DNA from: Variovorax sp. DXTD-1
GTDB taxonomy: Bacteria; Pseudomonadota; Gammaproteobacteria; Burkholderiales; Burkholderiaceae_C
DNA length: 43,430 nt
Direction: 5' to 3'
Assembly: GCF_003984625.1 (NCBI RefSeq)
Contig: NZ_RWKH01000033.1
Span: forward strand, 1-43,430
Both the position numbers and the translations under genes were made by a program. Each line of letters begins with the position of its first letter. Positions within the stretch are counted from its first letter, which is position 1. The notes below the pieces were generated by a model that was given only the letters and a program-made list of their open reading frames with translations, did not search any database and was not told where the DNA came from. This document shows, piece by piece, positions 36,501 to 42,194 of this stretch.

Positions 36501-36764
36501 GCTTTCTCCACTGGCGAGAATCTGGAGATCGACCGCCCTGATTCGATCGGCCTCCACGCGCGGAAGGAAATCCCGGTCCGTCTTTCCGCGTGCGCGATCG
36601 AGCGACACGTTGAGCAGCTCGCAAGCCCGCCGGTTGAGGTGCACAAACCGCGAGGCCTCGTCCTTGACGATGACCGCCTGCCCGACCGCATCGAGGATCG
36701 CGGCCACTGGAACCCACGAATCCGGCAGATCGCCAGGCTGCTGTACTGCACGGGGCTGACCCAT
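33537..36764 (-). CDS. Five-PAS GGDEF-EAL cyclic di-GMP phosphodiesterase/cyclase
   Basis: A 1075-residue soluble signalling protein. Five PAS domains are visible at about residues 25-135, 150-265, 280-395, 405-515 and 540-645, followed by GGDEF (655-815) and EAL (825-1075). The GGDEF motif reads GADEF, so cyclase activity is doubtful. The EAL domain keeps FEALVRWRHP, DDFGTGYSSL and QGYLFARPVP, so phosphodiesterase activity is likely. There is no membrane helix. The ATG at 36764 is preferred to a GTG nine codons upstream because CAGGAGA precedes it at normal spacing. It is divergent from a chemoreceptor gene. Confidence 0.92.
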   Translation of the reverse strand: MGQPRAVQQPGDLPDSWVPVAAILDAVGQAVIVKDEASRFVHLNRRACELLNVSLDRARGKTDRDFLPRVEADRIRAVDLQILASGESRSFEEEITTEDGSTRTLVTLKQAVDLADSGGKLLVAVISDVTDLRTAERVLRASEAHYRSFVELHPQITWTADATGAITEVGPGWPTLTGNSVEKTLGSGWECALHTDDLERVRTQWIDSVARGIPFDAEYRVRSAADGRYRWFRARAAPRRNENHAIVRWYGLLEDVHQHRIAIEALRESESLFRLIADSVPVMMWLTDQRGEATFHSRLWLEVTGQTETESLGAGWTRAIHPEDRASVLRQFEAASAQRIPVQLDYRLRRSDGSWAWVIDTGAPRLSPDGGFLGYAGSILDVTDRREAEAALRESEASIRSIFDSSPDCISMLDLSGNTLLMNKAARRMIGLDVSELANREVLETVFPEGRLRKLSAMFDVVRAGGTSRLEVDAIDAQGVHRWLDVIGAPVLDASGTPIRMVSIWRDISEAKAARNDAVVAQQQAERAATRLSAVLENTMDCVLVVDHAWRITYMNENARRFLRLGEEAVNARLWDLFPAEVESLFGDYFRQATAGNKAVSFEEFVPATQVWLEVHASPTEEGLSIFFRDTTARRKAEQERLHAQSQVSHMARHDVLTGLPNRLAFREALQQHLNDAGARGTLVAVLTLDLDGFKAVNDAYGHSVGDILLQEVAQRLRLGLAGDEHSLARLGADEFAVGCFGLPHPDAAIEIARRLMASLLGPFDLGGNKVSIGASVGVAMAPDDGNTVDEIKRASAAALHRAKAAGGRSLRRYARSMDAHLQMRQALKLSMREALAHGEFEVHFQALVSLASNRCTSFEALVRWRHPERGMISPADFIPIAEETGLIVELGEWVLGEACREAATWPDGIGVAVNLSPVQFGAGNLIEVIRNALDASALSPSRLQLEITESVLLGSDDQNLRTLQQVRQLGVKIAMDDFGTGYSSLGYLRSFPFDKIKADRSFIADLPDRKSLAIIRAVAGIGTSLGIATTVEGVETEAQLQIIRQEGFDEAQGYLFARPVPASQVRGVIASRRN

Positions 36765-36985
36765 GTCGATGTCTCCTGTCTGGATGCTCACAGGCTTGCC
36801 ATCGTAGCCCGTAGCGCGCGTCAGCCAACGGTGCGAACTGAACGGGCGTTCGACCTACATCTCACCGCAGGCCTTCAACTTTCGGCTTGGTTGCCGATAA
36901 CCAGATGTGGCCGGCCCTGGGACCCCAGCGCCCGGAGTTCCACTCCCTACCGGACAGGCCCCTCATTTGCGAAAGAAAGAGTTCC

Positions 36986-38557
36986 ATGCACTTGCGAGAT
37001 ATGAAAATCGGCGTCCGCCTCAGCGGAGGCTTTGCCGCCATCTTGTTGCTGATGATGCTGGTTTCCGGCGTCGCCCTGATCCGGCTGAATGCCGTGGCTC
37101 ACTCGGCCCGCGTGATGGTCGACGAAGCGCTGGTCAAGGAACGCGTCGCAAACCGGTGGGCCAACCTGCTCGGCCCAAGCATCGTTCACTCCTTTGGCAT
37201 GGCCAAGGCCACCGACAGCGCGAATGAAGCCTACTTCAAGAAGAACCTGACCGAGGGGGTGGCGTCGATCAACCCGGTTCAAGAGGAGATGGGCAGGCTG
37301 CTCATCACGCCGGAAGAGAAGAAGTCGTTCGGCGAGGTGGTCGAGGCCCGCAAGGCGGTGCTGGCCCACCTCGCGACAATCAACAAGCTGAAAGCGGCCG
37401 GCGACGGCGAAGCGGCCGGCAGGTTGGCCGACACGGAATACCAGGCCGCGCTTCAGGTCTACGGCAAGGCCGTGCAGCAGATCGCAGAAAACCAGCGCGT
37501 GCAGATTGACGCGAAGGCCCGCGAAATCCAGCAGATCCATCGCAGCAGCCGCTGGGTCGTGATCTGCCTGTCCGCTGTTGCGCTGCTGGCGGGTGCCTTG
37601 TGCGCATGGCGGCTGACCGTCGGGATCGTGCGTCCGATGCGCGATGCGCTCCGATTGGCGGAGCGGGTGGCGTCGGGCGACCTGACCACACGAATCGTCA
37701 GCAACACGCGCGACGAGGTCGGTCAGCTGCTGGCGGCACTCAAGTCGATGAACGACAACCTTTCGAAGGTGGTTGGGGACGTGCGCCAAGGCACCGACAC
37801 GATTGCCACGGCTTCCGGCCAGATCGCTTCCGGCAACCAGGACTTGTCGTCACGAACCGAGCAGCAGGCAAGCTCACTCCAGCAAACCGCCGCCTCCATG
37901 GAAGAGTTGACCTCTACCGTCAAGCAGAACGCGGACAACGCCCGCCAAGCCAACCAGCTCGCGGCCTCGGCGTCTGAAGTGGCGGTGCGCGGCGGCAGCG
38001 TCGTGAACGAGGTGGTCGACACGATGGGATCGATCAACTCATCCTCGCGCAAGATCGTGGACATCATCGCGGTGATCGATGGCATCGCATTCCAGACCAA
38101 CATCCTGGCGCTGAACGCCGCAGTGGAGGCGGCGCGCGCCGGCGAGCAGGGCAGGGGCTTCGCGGTGGTGGCGGCAGAGGTACGCAATCTTGCGCAGCGC
38201 TCGGCCGCGGCGGCCAAGGAAGTCAAGGGCTTGATCGACGACTCCGTCGGCAAGGTCGAGGCCGGCAGCCAGAAGGTGGCTGAAGCGGGCCAGACGATGG
38301 ATGAAATTGTCGCGAGCGTGCGCCGGGTGACCGACATCATGGGCGAGATCGCCGCCGCCAGCCAGGAGCAGACGACCGGTATCGAGCAGATCAACCAGGC
38401 CATCACGCAGATGGACCAGGTCACCCAGCAGAACGCCGCTCTGGTGGAAGAAGCCGCAGCCGCGGCCGCCTCGCTGCAGGACCAGGCGGGCAGTCTGTCT
38501 CAGTTGGTGGGTGTCTTCAGGCTGGACGGGGGGCGGCGAGAACTGGCGCCTGCCTGA
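36986..38557 (+). CDS. Methyl-accepting chemotaxis protein
   Basis: A 523-residue chemoreceptor. Transmembrane helix 1 is at about 12-34, a four-helix-bundle periplasmic domain at about 35-188, helix 2 at about 190-212, then HAMP and the signalling domain. The hairpin tip, IDGIAFQTNILALNAAVEAA with GRGFAVVAAEVRNLAQRS, is canonical. It has no C-terminal CheR/CheB-binding pentapeptide. The ATG at 36986 is chosen because the usual MHLRDMKIGVRL start of this receptor class begins there; the ribosome-binding site (AAAGA) is modest. The ligand is unknown. Confidence 0.93.
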   Translation: MHLRDMKIGVRLSGGFAAILLLMMLVSGVALIRLNAVAHSARVMVDEALVKERVANRWANLLGPSIVHSFGMAKATDSANEAYFKKNLTEGVASINPVQEEMGRLLITPEEKKSFGEVVEARKAVLAHLATINKLKAAGDGEAAGRLADTEYQAALQVYGKAVQQIAENQRVQIDAKAREIQQIHRSSRWVVICLSAVALLAGALCAWRLTVGIVRPMRDALRLAERVASGDLTTRIVSNTRDEVGQLLAALKSMNDNLSKVVGDVRQGTDTIATASGQIASGNQDLSSRTEQQASSLQQTAASMEELTSTVKQNADNARQANQLAASASEVAVRGGSVVNEVVDTMGSINSSSRKIVDIIAVIDGIAFQTNILALNAAVEAARAGEQGRGFAVVAAEVRNLAQRSAAAAKEVKGLIDDSVGKVEAGSQKVAEAGQTMDEIVASVRRVTDIMGEIAAASQEQTTGIEQINQAITQMDQVTQQNAALVEEAAAAAASLQDQAGSLSQLVGVFRLDGGRRELAPA

Positions 38558-38650
38558 GAGGTCTCTTCGGAGGGCACCTATGGCCGGTTCAGTCATACGG
38601 TGCGGCGAGACAGGACTTTTTGCGCCTTGCACGGATCGACACCGCCAACA

Positions 38651-39022
38651 TCAATCGCGATCCTCGTAGTAGCGGCGGTACTGCTCGCGCTCCCACTGCT
38701 GACGCCGCCACTCACGGCGCTCTGCGCGACGCTCTTCCCATCGTTGCGCGCGGCGCTCCTCCCAACGAGAGCCAGGTTCGTAGTAGACAGGTGCCGGCAC
38801 GGAGTAAACCGGCTGTGCAGGCTGGTAGTAAGTCGGGGCCGGCCTCGAGTAGACAGGCGCCGGCTCGTAATAGACCGGTGCGGGTTCGCTTACGGCTACG
38901 CCGGGCAAGTTGATACCAATAGACCAGCTGGTGCCCGCATTGGCCGATGCGGCGGTGAACAAGGCTGCGGCAGCAACGAGACTTGCGGCACCTAACTTGA
39001 GAGCGGCTCGGGGAAAAGTCAT
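38651..39022 (-). CDS. Secreted Pro/Tyr-repeat and Arg/Glu-rich protein
   Basis: A 123-residue exported protein. The signal peptide (1 to about 28) ends ASANA-G. The middle is a degenerate repeat of PAPVYYEP units (about residues 46-84), and the tail is very rich in Arg, Glu, Trp and Gln (WEERRAQRWEERRAERREW). Similar small PXYY-repeat proteins are common in Burkholderiales, of unknown function, possibly envelope-associated. The ATG at 39022 follows AGGAG. It is the last ordinary chromosomal gene before the Xer site. Confidence 0.8.
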   Translation of the reverse strand: MTFPRAALKLGAASLVAAAALFTAASANAGTSWSIGINLPGVAVSEPAPVYYEPAPVYSRPAPTYYQPAQPVYSVPAPVYYEPGSRWEERRAQRWEERRAERREWRRQQWEREQYRRYYEDRD

Positions 39023-39189
39023 TTCAACTCCTGAGGGCGAGACATAGCCCTGACGCTTAGTCAACGCCTTGCCATGCGGTGCCGCGTACATCGCGACGGT
39101 GAAGAACGTTGGCAAATGTCACCGTGCCGATGAAGTCAACACTTTTTAGTAGACGGTTTAGCCAATCAGCGCGGAGCTCAACACATTTC

Positions 39190-39217
39190 ATTTAACATAA
39201 TGCACATTGTGTTATCC
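39190..39217 (-). other. dif-like Xer site, left junction of the element array
   Basis: On the plus strand, 39190-39200 is ATTTAACATAA, which is the exact reverse complement of the canonical XerD arm (TTATGTTAAAT). The central six bases are TGCACA (39201-39206) and the XerC arm is TTGTGTTATCC (39207-39217). The site therefore reads XerC-centre-XerD on the minus strand. The XerD arm is taken to be chromosomal and the XerC arm to come from the inserted element, giving a hybrid site that should still be usable by XerCD. Identification rests on the perfect XerD arm and on the repetition of the centre plus XerC arm at 40725 and 42219. Confidence 0.8.
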
Positions 39218-39487
39218 AAAGACCACCGGACGACCACCCCGAAAAGACGCTGATGCTCGTGCTTCTATTGCTGCTCGGTTCAGGGTTCTATGCCTCGATG
39301 CGGGCCTAAAGGTGCCGGACGTGGCGCGAACTCTTCAGGTCACCGAGCGCACCGTCTATGCGTGGTTTTCAGGCAAAACCGCGGTGCCCTATGCCGCCTA
39401 CAAGCTGCTCCGGATCTTGAACCGCTTTGAGCTGCCGGGCTGGCCAGGCTGGCACATGCACAGCGGCAAGCTGTGGACGCCCGAGGG
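39201..39487 (+). repeat. 287-bp perfect direct repeat, copy 1
   Basis: Identical base for base to 40725-41011 (offset 1524). It begins at the Xer central region and covers the DNA-binding and core part of the activator gene. Identity stops abruptly at 39488, after which the two elements are only locally similar. The upstream limit is the Xer centre itself. Confidence 0.95.
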
Positions 39488-39809
39488 GTTCGGTTTCGAG
39501 CCGCAGGACGGCGCATGGTGGGCCTTGCTCGTTCGGCAGGCTCGGGCCTTCCGGAAGCTCTACGACCGCTCCGGCGAGCTTGAGCGGGCACTGGCGGAAG
39601 GCGCTGAGCGCGCGCCGGCCGCACTAGCTTGCGACGTGCGAGCCGGCGAGCGCGAAGTGCCGCGCCCGGCTAGCGAAGCAGCCGGGCGGCGCGAAGCGCC
39701 GCCCAATTTATTACTAAGACACTTCACGACAGGTCCCTCTGTAGCGGGCTTGTTGGCAGTGCCGGCAAAGTCTCCAAATTTCGTAACGTGGAATGCGAGG
39801 TACCCATGA
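39207..39809 (+). CDS. XafT-like (VC1465 family) Xer activator, native start missing
   Basis: About 200 residues remain. The helix-turn-helix (VPDVARTLQVTERTVYAWFSG) and the PYAAYKLLRILNRFELPGW to LWTPEGFGFEP and DGAWWALLVRQA blocks match the VC1465/XafT (DUF3653-type) family, which activates XerCD for integration of TLC-like phages. The frame enters directly from the Xer site; the ribosome-binding site and eight lysine-rich codons seen in the second copy are not there, only a TTG at 39207 without a ribosome-binding site. The tail after residue 130 is low-complexity and holds strong GC hairpins. Its stop overlaps the next ATG by four bases. Confidence 0.75.
   Translation: MCYPKTTGRPPRKDADARASIAARFRVLCLDAGLKVPDVARTLQVTERTVYAWFSGKTAVPYAAYKLLRILNRFELPGWPGWHMHSGKLWTPEGFGFEPQDGAWWALLVRQARAFRKLYDRSGELERALAEGAERAPAALACDVRAGEREVPRPASEAAGRREAPPNLLLRHFTTGPSVAGLLAVPAKSPNFVTWNARYP
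39664..39704 (+). repeat. Overlapping GC-rich hairpins in the 3' part of the activator gene
   Basis: Two mutually exclusive stems share a strand: GCCCGGCT (39664-39671) with AGCCGGGC (39680-39687), and GGGCGGCGC (39684-39692) with GCGCCGCCC (39696-39704), the latter closing a GAA loop. AATTTATT follows. Element 2 has a similar structure at about 41213-41232, also followed by AATTTATT. They may be a terminator-like or attenuator structure, or a fold needed in single-stranded DNA. Confidence 0.6.
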
Positions 39810-40036
39810 CCAAGACCCGAAACGAGCATGCTCATGACGTGCTCGCCCGTGAAGCTCGTGCGAGGAAGAACGGGTTTGCCCGCCCTCTTCTGTTTGCGTT
39901 GTTGGATCGATCGCCGGCGGTCTCGCCTCGCATGCCTGCCGAGGTGCGGGTCAAGGTGCCCAAGCGGGTTCAGGAGGCCATGCAGGTGGTTGAGGACTAC
40001 GTGGAGGGTCGAGATACCAAGCTGGGCAAAGAGTGA
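39806..40036 (+). CDS. Element 1 second gene (76 aa), unknown
   Basis: A 76-residue basic protein with no recognised domain; the first half is rich in Arg, Ala and His, the second reads EVRVKVPKRVQEAMQVVEDYV, probably helical. The start overlaps the activator stop (ATGA), and GAGG precedes it, so it is coupled to the activator. The gene in the same position of element 2 is different in sequence and longer. Confidence 0.65.
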   Translation: MTKTRNEHAHDVLAREARARKNGFARPLLFALLDRSPAVSPRMPAEVRVKVPKRVQEAMQVVEDYVEGRDTKLGKE

Positions 40037-40042
40037 TTAGTC

Positions 40043-40093
40043 GGGCCGTGGGAGGTGCGGTAACACCCCTTTGGCCCTAACCAAATTCAACTG
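40043..40093 (+). promoter_or_regulatory. Structured intergenic region and conserved leader, element 1
   Basis: A two-tier stem (GGGCC at 40043-40047 with GGCCC at 40073-40077; inner GGTG at 40054-40057 with CACC at 40064-40067) leads straight into CCTAACCAAATTCAACTG (40076-40093). The same 18 bases occur in element 2 after another stem, at the same 14-base distance from a start codon. It is the only intergenic stretch of the element and so a candidate for promoter, attenuator, replication origin or packaging signal. Confidence 0.5.
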
Positions 40094-40106
40094 ATGGAGA
40101 GTCGAA

Positions 40107-40586
40107 ATGGCTGAACGTGAGTCTATTACGCGGGCCTCTGGCCTGTTTGGTTCTTGGACTGCTGCCCGGGCTGCAAAGCTTGGCGAGGAGGCATTCCAAG
40201 TTGCTGCGCACATGGCCCTGCAGGAGCGTGACCCCGCTGAGTGGCCTACCGCTGAGCAGTTTGGGGAATCGTTGGCGCAGGTCTTCGAGGGGTTGGTCCA
40301 TGCTCGAATGTGGCCGCGGTCTGATCAATGGGCGGTTGAGCGGCTTGCTGAGGTCCCCAAGGGCTTCAGGCCGGGCTATGAGGCCGGCAGGCTGAGGCGT
40401 GAGCATGCCAACGCGGAGGCGCGCCGTGCCAAACCCCCCGCTAAGGCCTCGCTGAGGCTCCCGAGGCCGATTGAATCATCTGCTCGAGATCCTCTCGCAG
40501 CCGTGGCGTCGATGTGGCTTCTCGGGGGCCGGAGCGAAGCGCAGGGAGGGGGCGAAGCGCCCCTGCAAAGCCGGAGCCCGAATTGA
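40107..40586 (+). CDS. Element 1 third gene (159 aa), unknown
   Basis: A 159-residue protein starting MAERES, preceded by TGGAGAG. The first 100 residues are probably helical (AHMALQERDP, FGESLAQVFEGLVHARMW, ERLAEVPKGFRPGYEAGRL). The C-terminal peptide GGRSEAQGGGEAPLQS is encoded by a 41-bp sequence shared with the otherwise unrelated third gene of element 2. No known domain is seen; it does not resemble a rolling-circle initiator. Confidence 0.7.
   Translation: MAERESITRASGLFGSWTAARAAKLGEEAFQVAAHMALQERDPAEWPTAEQFGESLAQVFEGLVHARMWPRSDQWAVERLAEVPKGFRPGYEAGRLRREHANAEARRAKPPAKASLRLPRPIESSARDPLAAVASMWLLGGRSEAQGGGEAPLQSRSPN
40531..40571 (+). repeat. 41-bp hairpin module, copy 1
   Basis: Identical to 42014-42054. 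It contains two GCGAAGCGC motifs and can fold as an outer GCAGGG/CCCTGC stem around an inner GGGGCG-AAG-CGCCCC hairpin. It lies inside the 3' end of the third gene in both elements and is read in the same frame in both. The later GAATTGACTGA (40580-40590) is also shared, at 42062-42072. Confidence 0.85.
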
Positions 40587-40690
40587 CTGAGGCAACACTT
40601 CCGCTGGTCTTTGCCGCGTGGCTAATTGCTCGTGCACCGCAGGAGCTAATTCGCGCTTTGCAAAGCTGTCTTCAATTGGTGTCTAATTGA
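40583..40690 (+). CDS. Possible short hydrophobic peptide of element 1 (35 aa)
   Basis: A TTG overlapping the stop of the third gene opens a 35-codon frame: TEATLPLVFAAWLIARAPQE, then ELIRALQSCLQLVSN, ending at 40690 where the stop runs into the ribosome-binding site of the next activator start. Element 2 has a frame in the same place with a related beginning (TEGTLPQLLLAGLAA). The shared TE-TLP-hydrophobic pattern and conserved position support it; the TTG start and short length weaken it. It may be a small membrane peptide. Confidence 0.4.
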   Translation: MTEATLPLVFAAWLIARAPQELIRALQSCLQLVSN

Positions 40691-40692
40691 AG
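40670..40692 (+). promoter_or_regulatory. Inverted repeat before the activator start, element 1 right end
   Basis: CTTCAATT (40670-40677) and AATTGAAG (40685-40692) are perfect arms around a seven-base loop. The second arm overlaps the ribosome-binding site AAGGA (40690-40694), so the stem could restrict translation of the activator. Element 2 has a different dyad at the same place, GACGT (42160-42164) and ACGTC (42171-42175). Confidence 0.45.
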
Positions 40693-40700
40693 GAAATTCA

Positions 40701-41357
40701 GTGAGCAAGAAAACTAAAAAAAAGTGCACATTGTGTTATCCAAAGACCACCGGACGACCACCCCGAAAAGACGCTGATGCTCGTGCTTCTATTGCTGCTC
40801 GGTTCAGGGTTCTATGCCTCGATGCGGGCCTAAAGGTGCCGGACGTGGCGCGAACTCTTCAGGTCACCGAGCGCACCGTCTATGCGTGGTTTTCAGGCAA
40901 AACCGCGGTGCCCTATGCCGCCTACAAGCTGCTCCGGATCTTGAACCGCTTTGAGCTGCCGGGCTGGCCAGGCTGGCACATGCACAGCGGCAAGCTGTGG
41001 ACGCCCGAGGGCTTCGGGTTCGATCCTTCCGATGGTGCGTGGTGGTCGCTGCTCGTGCGTCAGGCCCGTGGTTTCAAGGCTGAGTACGAGCGTGCGAACG
41101 CCCTTGAGCGAACTATCGAGGCACAGGGTGCGGAGCGGCGGACGGGTGCGGCCGAGGTACGAGGACGCTCCGGCCGGAGCGCAGAGCCCGGCCCCGCAGG
41201 CGAAGCCGAGGGGCGGCGCGCAGCGCCGGCCCTTAATTTATTCTTAAAACACTTTAGAACACAGAATTATCGAAGCGGCGTCGTTCTTGGCTTCTCTGCT
41301 ATCGATTCCATAGCCAAGGATCAGCGGCCACTAACTTTTAAGGGGGGATTGCCGTGA
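40701..41357 (+). CDS. XafT-like (VC1465 family) Xer activator, complete, spanning the attachment site
   Basis: A 218-residue protein. It starts at GTG 40701, six bases after AAGGA. Residues 1-8 (MSKKTKKK) come from the right end of element 1; residue 9 on comes from element 2. The Xer core itself encodes Cys9-Thr-Leu-Cys12, a CxxC. The helix-turn-helix lies at about residues 45-67 and the conserved PYAAYKLLRILNRFELPGW to DGAWWSLLVRQA region at 71-122. Family members (XafT of TLC phage) stimulate XerD within the XerCD complex at dif, independent of FtsK. The tail from about residue 130 is low-complexity and ends in Arg/Lys/Phe-rich sequence. The stop overlaps the next gene. Confidence 0.8.
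   Translation: MSKKTKKKCTLCYPKTTGRPPRKDADARASIAARFRVLCLDAGLKVPDVARTLQVTERTVYAWFSGKTAVPYAAYKLLRILNRFELPGWPGWHMHSGKLWTPEGFGFDPSDGAWWSLLVRQARGFKAEYERANALERTIEAQGAERRTGAAEVRGRSGRSAEPGPAGEAEGRRAAPALNLFLKHFRTQNYRSGVVLGFSAIDSIAKDQRPLTFKGGLP
40714..40741 (-). other. Internal Xer-type junction between the two elements
   Basis: Centre TGCACA (40725-40730) and XerC arm TTGTGTTATCC (40731-40741) are identical to the left site, but the XerD-side arm CTAAAAAAAAG (40714-40724) bears little resemblance to ATTTAACATAA. This is the expected form of a phage-type attachment site with a degenerate XerD arm, known for the TLC phage. It lies in frame inside the activator gene. Confidence 0.75.
40725..41011 (+). 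repeat. 287-bp perfect direct repeat, copy 2
   Basis: Identical to 39201-39487. Codons 9 to about 104 of the activator gene fall in this block. Divergence begins at 41012 and is high within a few bases, which suggests recent recombination or strong selection confined to the attachment and activator core. Confidence 0.95.
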
Positions 41358-41692
41358 AACGCACATCGCGTCTGGCCAGCAAGGCCATTAATCGGGGGGT
41401 CTCGTCTCGGACCTACGAAATGGCCTTTAAGCGTCGATTCGCTCCTGGGGCGGCCTCGGGGAGCCCGGGCCTGTTGCAGGGCCTCCTGGTGCGTTCTGGT
41501 GCCCTTCCCGCGCCACCTGCTGTCGAGCCTGCTCCTGCGGGGAAGAAGCGTGGCAGGCCTCGCAAGTCTGACCTAACAAAACTTAACACTGAGGTTGATG
41601 TGGCAGCGGTCGCTGCACAGGTGTGGTCTGAGGTCACCGAGGGTGCAGGGGTTGTCCTCGTCGACGAAAAGGAGGTGGTCCCCAAAGCGTAA
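41354..41692 (+). CDS. Element 2 second gene (112 aa) with an AT-hook-like motif
   Basis: A 112-residue basic protein. The N-terminal third is rich in Arg, Lys and Ser (MKRTSRLASKAINRG). A proline-rich linker leads to KKRGRPRKSD (about residues 64-73), which fits an AT-hook minor-groove-binding motif, followed by an acidic helix-forming tail. The GTG start overlaps the activator stop (GTGA), with a GGGGGG ribosome-binding site. It could be an accessory DNA-binding factor of the element; this is inference from one motif. Confidence 0.65.
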   Translation: MKRTSRLASKAINRGVSSRTYEMAFKRRFAPGAASGSPGLLQGLLVRSGALPAPPAVEPAPAGKKRGRPRKSDLTKLNTEVDVAAVAAQVWSEVTEGAGVVLVDEKEVVPKA

Positions 41693-41699
41693 AAAAGTC

Positions 41700-41750
41700 G
41701 GTCCCCGGGGGTGTGTCGAGCACGCCCGAGGGCCTAACCAAATTCAACTG
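41700..41750 (+). promoter_or_regulatory. Structured intergenic region and conserved leader, element 2
   Basis: Stem GGGTGTG (41709-41715) with CACGCCC (41721-41727), flanked by the weaker pair GGTCCCC (41700-41706) and GAGGGCC (41728-41734), then the conserved CCTAACCAAATTCAACTG (41733-41750), 14 bases before the third gene's ATG. Stem position and the 18-base leader are kept between elements while the stem sequence is not, which argues for a structural role. Confidence 0.5.
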
Positions 41751-41763
41751 TAGGAGAGCTGAA

Positions 41764-42072
41764 ATGGCTAATCGTGAGTCTAGCGGTGTGGGTGCCGTAT
41801 TCCGTAATTTGATGGGTGCTCAGTCTGAGGCGCAGGCGTTCGGTGAGCTGCGTGATCAGTTGCTGCCCGAGGGTGGCACGGTCGATATTCTGTTGGCTGG
41901 TGCGTTGGAGCGGCTGTCTCTCGCCGTCGAGGGGTATGAGGAGGCGCTGCGGGCTGCGGGCGTGGATTACGACGGCCGTGGGACTGTTACGCCGGCCAGG
42001 CAGTTCGGGGGGCGGAGCGAAGCGCAGGGAGGGGGCGAAGCGCCCCTGCAAAGCGGTGCCCGAATTGACTGA
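41764..42072 (+). CDS. Element 2 third gene (102 aa), unknown
   Basis: A 102-residue protein beginning MANRES, like the element 1 counterpart, then different. Residues 15-70 are probably helical with an acidic character (AQAFGELRDQLLPEGGTVD, LLAGALERLSLAVEGYEEAL). The C-terminal GGRSEAQGGGEAPLQS is the peptide of the shared 41-bp module. TAGGAGAG provides the ribosome-binding site. No family is recognised. Confidence 0.7.
   Translation: MANRESSGVGAVFRNLMGAQSEAQAFGELRDQLLPEGGTVDILLAGALERLSLAVEGYEEALRAAGVDYDGRGTVTPARQFGGRSEAQGGGEAPLQSGARID
42014..42054 (+). repeat. 41-bp hairpin module, copy 2
   Basis: Identical to 40531-40571 and read in the same frame at the end of a different gene. Folds into the same stem with inner GGGGCG-AAG-CGCCCC hairpin. 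Confidence 0.85.
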
Positions 42073-42184
42073 AGGTACCCTCCCCCAATTGCTTCTCGCG
42101 GGCCTGGCTGCGTGTTTCTGCGCGGACAGAAATCGCGTATTGCTAAGCGGTATTGAATTGACGTTTAATTACGTCTGGCATTGA
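42065..42184 (+). CDS. Possible short hydrophobic peptide of element 2 (39 aa)
   Basis: A TTG inside the shared GAATTGACTGA opens a 39-codon frame: TEGTLPQLLLAGLAACFCAD, then RNRVLLSGIELTFNYVWH, with its stop at 42182-42184 overlapping the AAGGA of the activator start. It corresponds in position and first residues to the 35-codon frame of element 1. Its frame is open further upstream, so the true start is uncertain. Confidence 0.4.
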   Translation: MTEGTLPQLLLAGLAACFCADRNRVLLSGIELTFNYVWH

Positions 42185-42194
42185 AGGAAATTCA

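Larger units (their letters stand above)
39201..40724 (+). mobile_element. Mini integrative element 1 at dif (1524 bp)
   Basis: The segment between two direct copies of the Xer core TGCACATTGTGTT. It encodes a XafT-like Xer activator lacking its start, two overlapping or nearby small genes, and a short fourth frame, all on the plus strand. There is no recombinase, replication initiator or coat gene. The arrangement fits an integrative mobile element exploiting Xer (IMEX), like the TLC satellite phage, but much smaller. Its right end carries the ribosome-binding site and first eight codons of the activator gene, which in the excised circle would join the left end. Confidence 0.75.
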
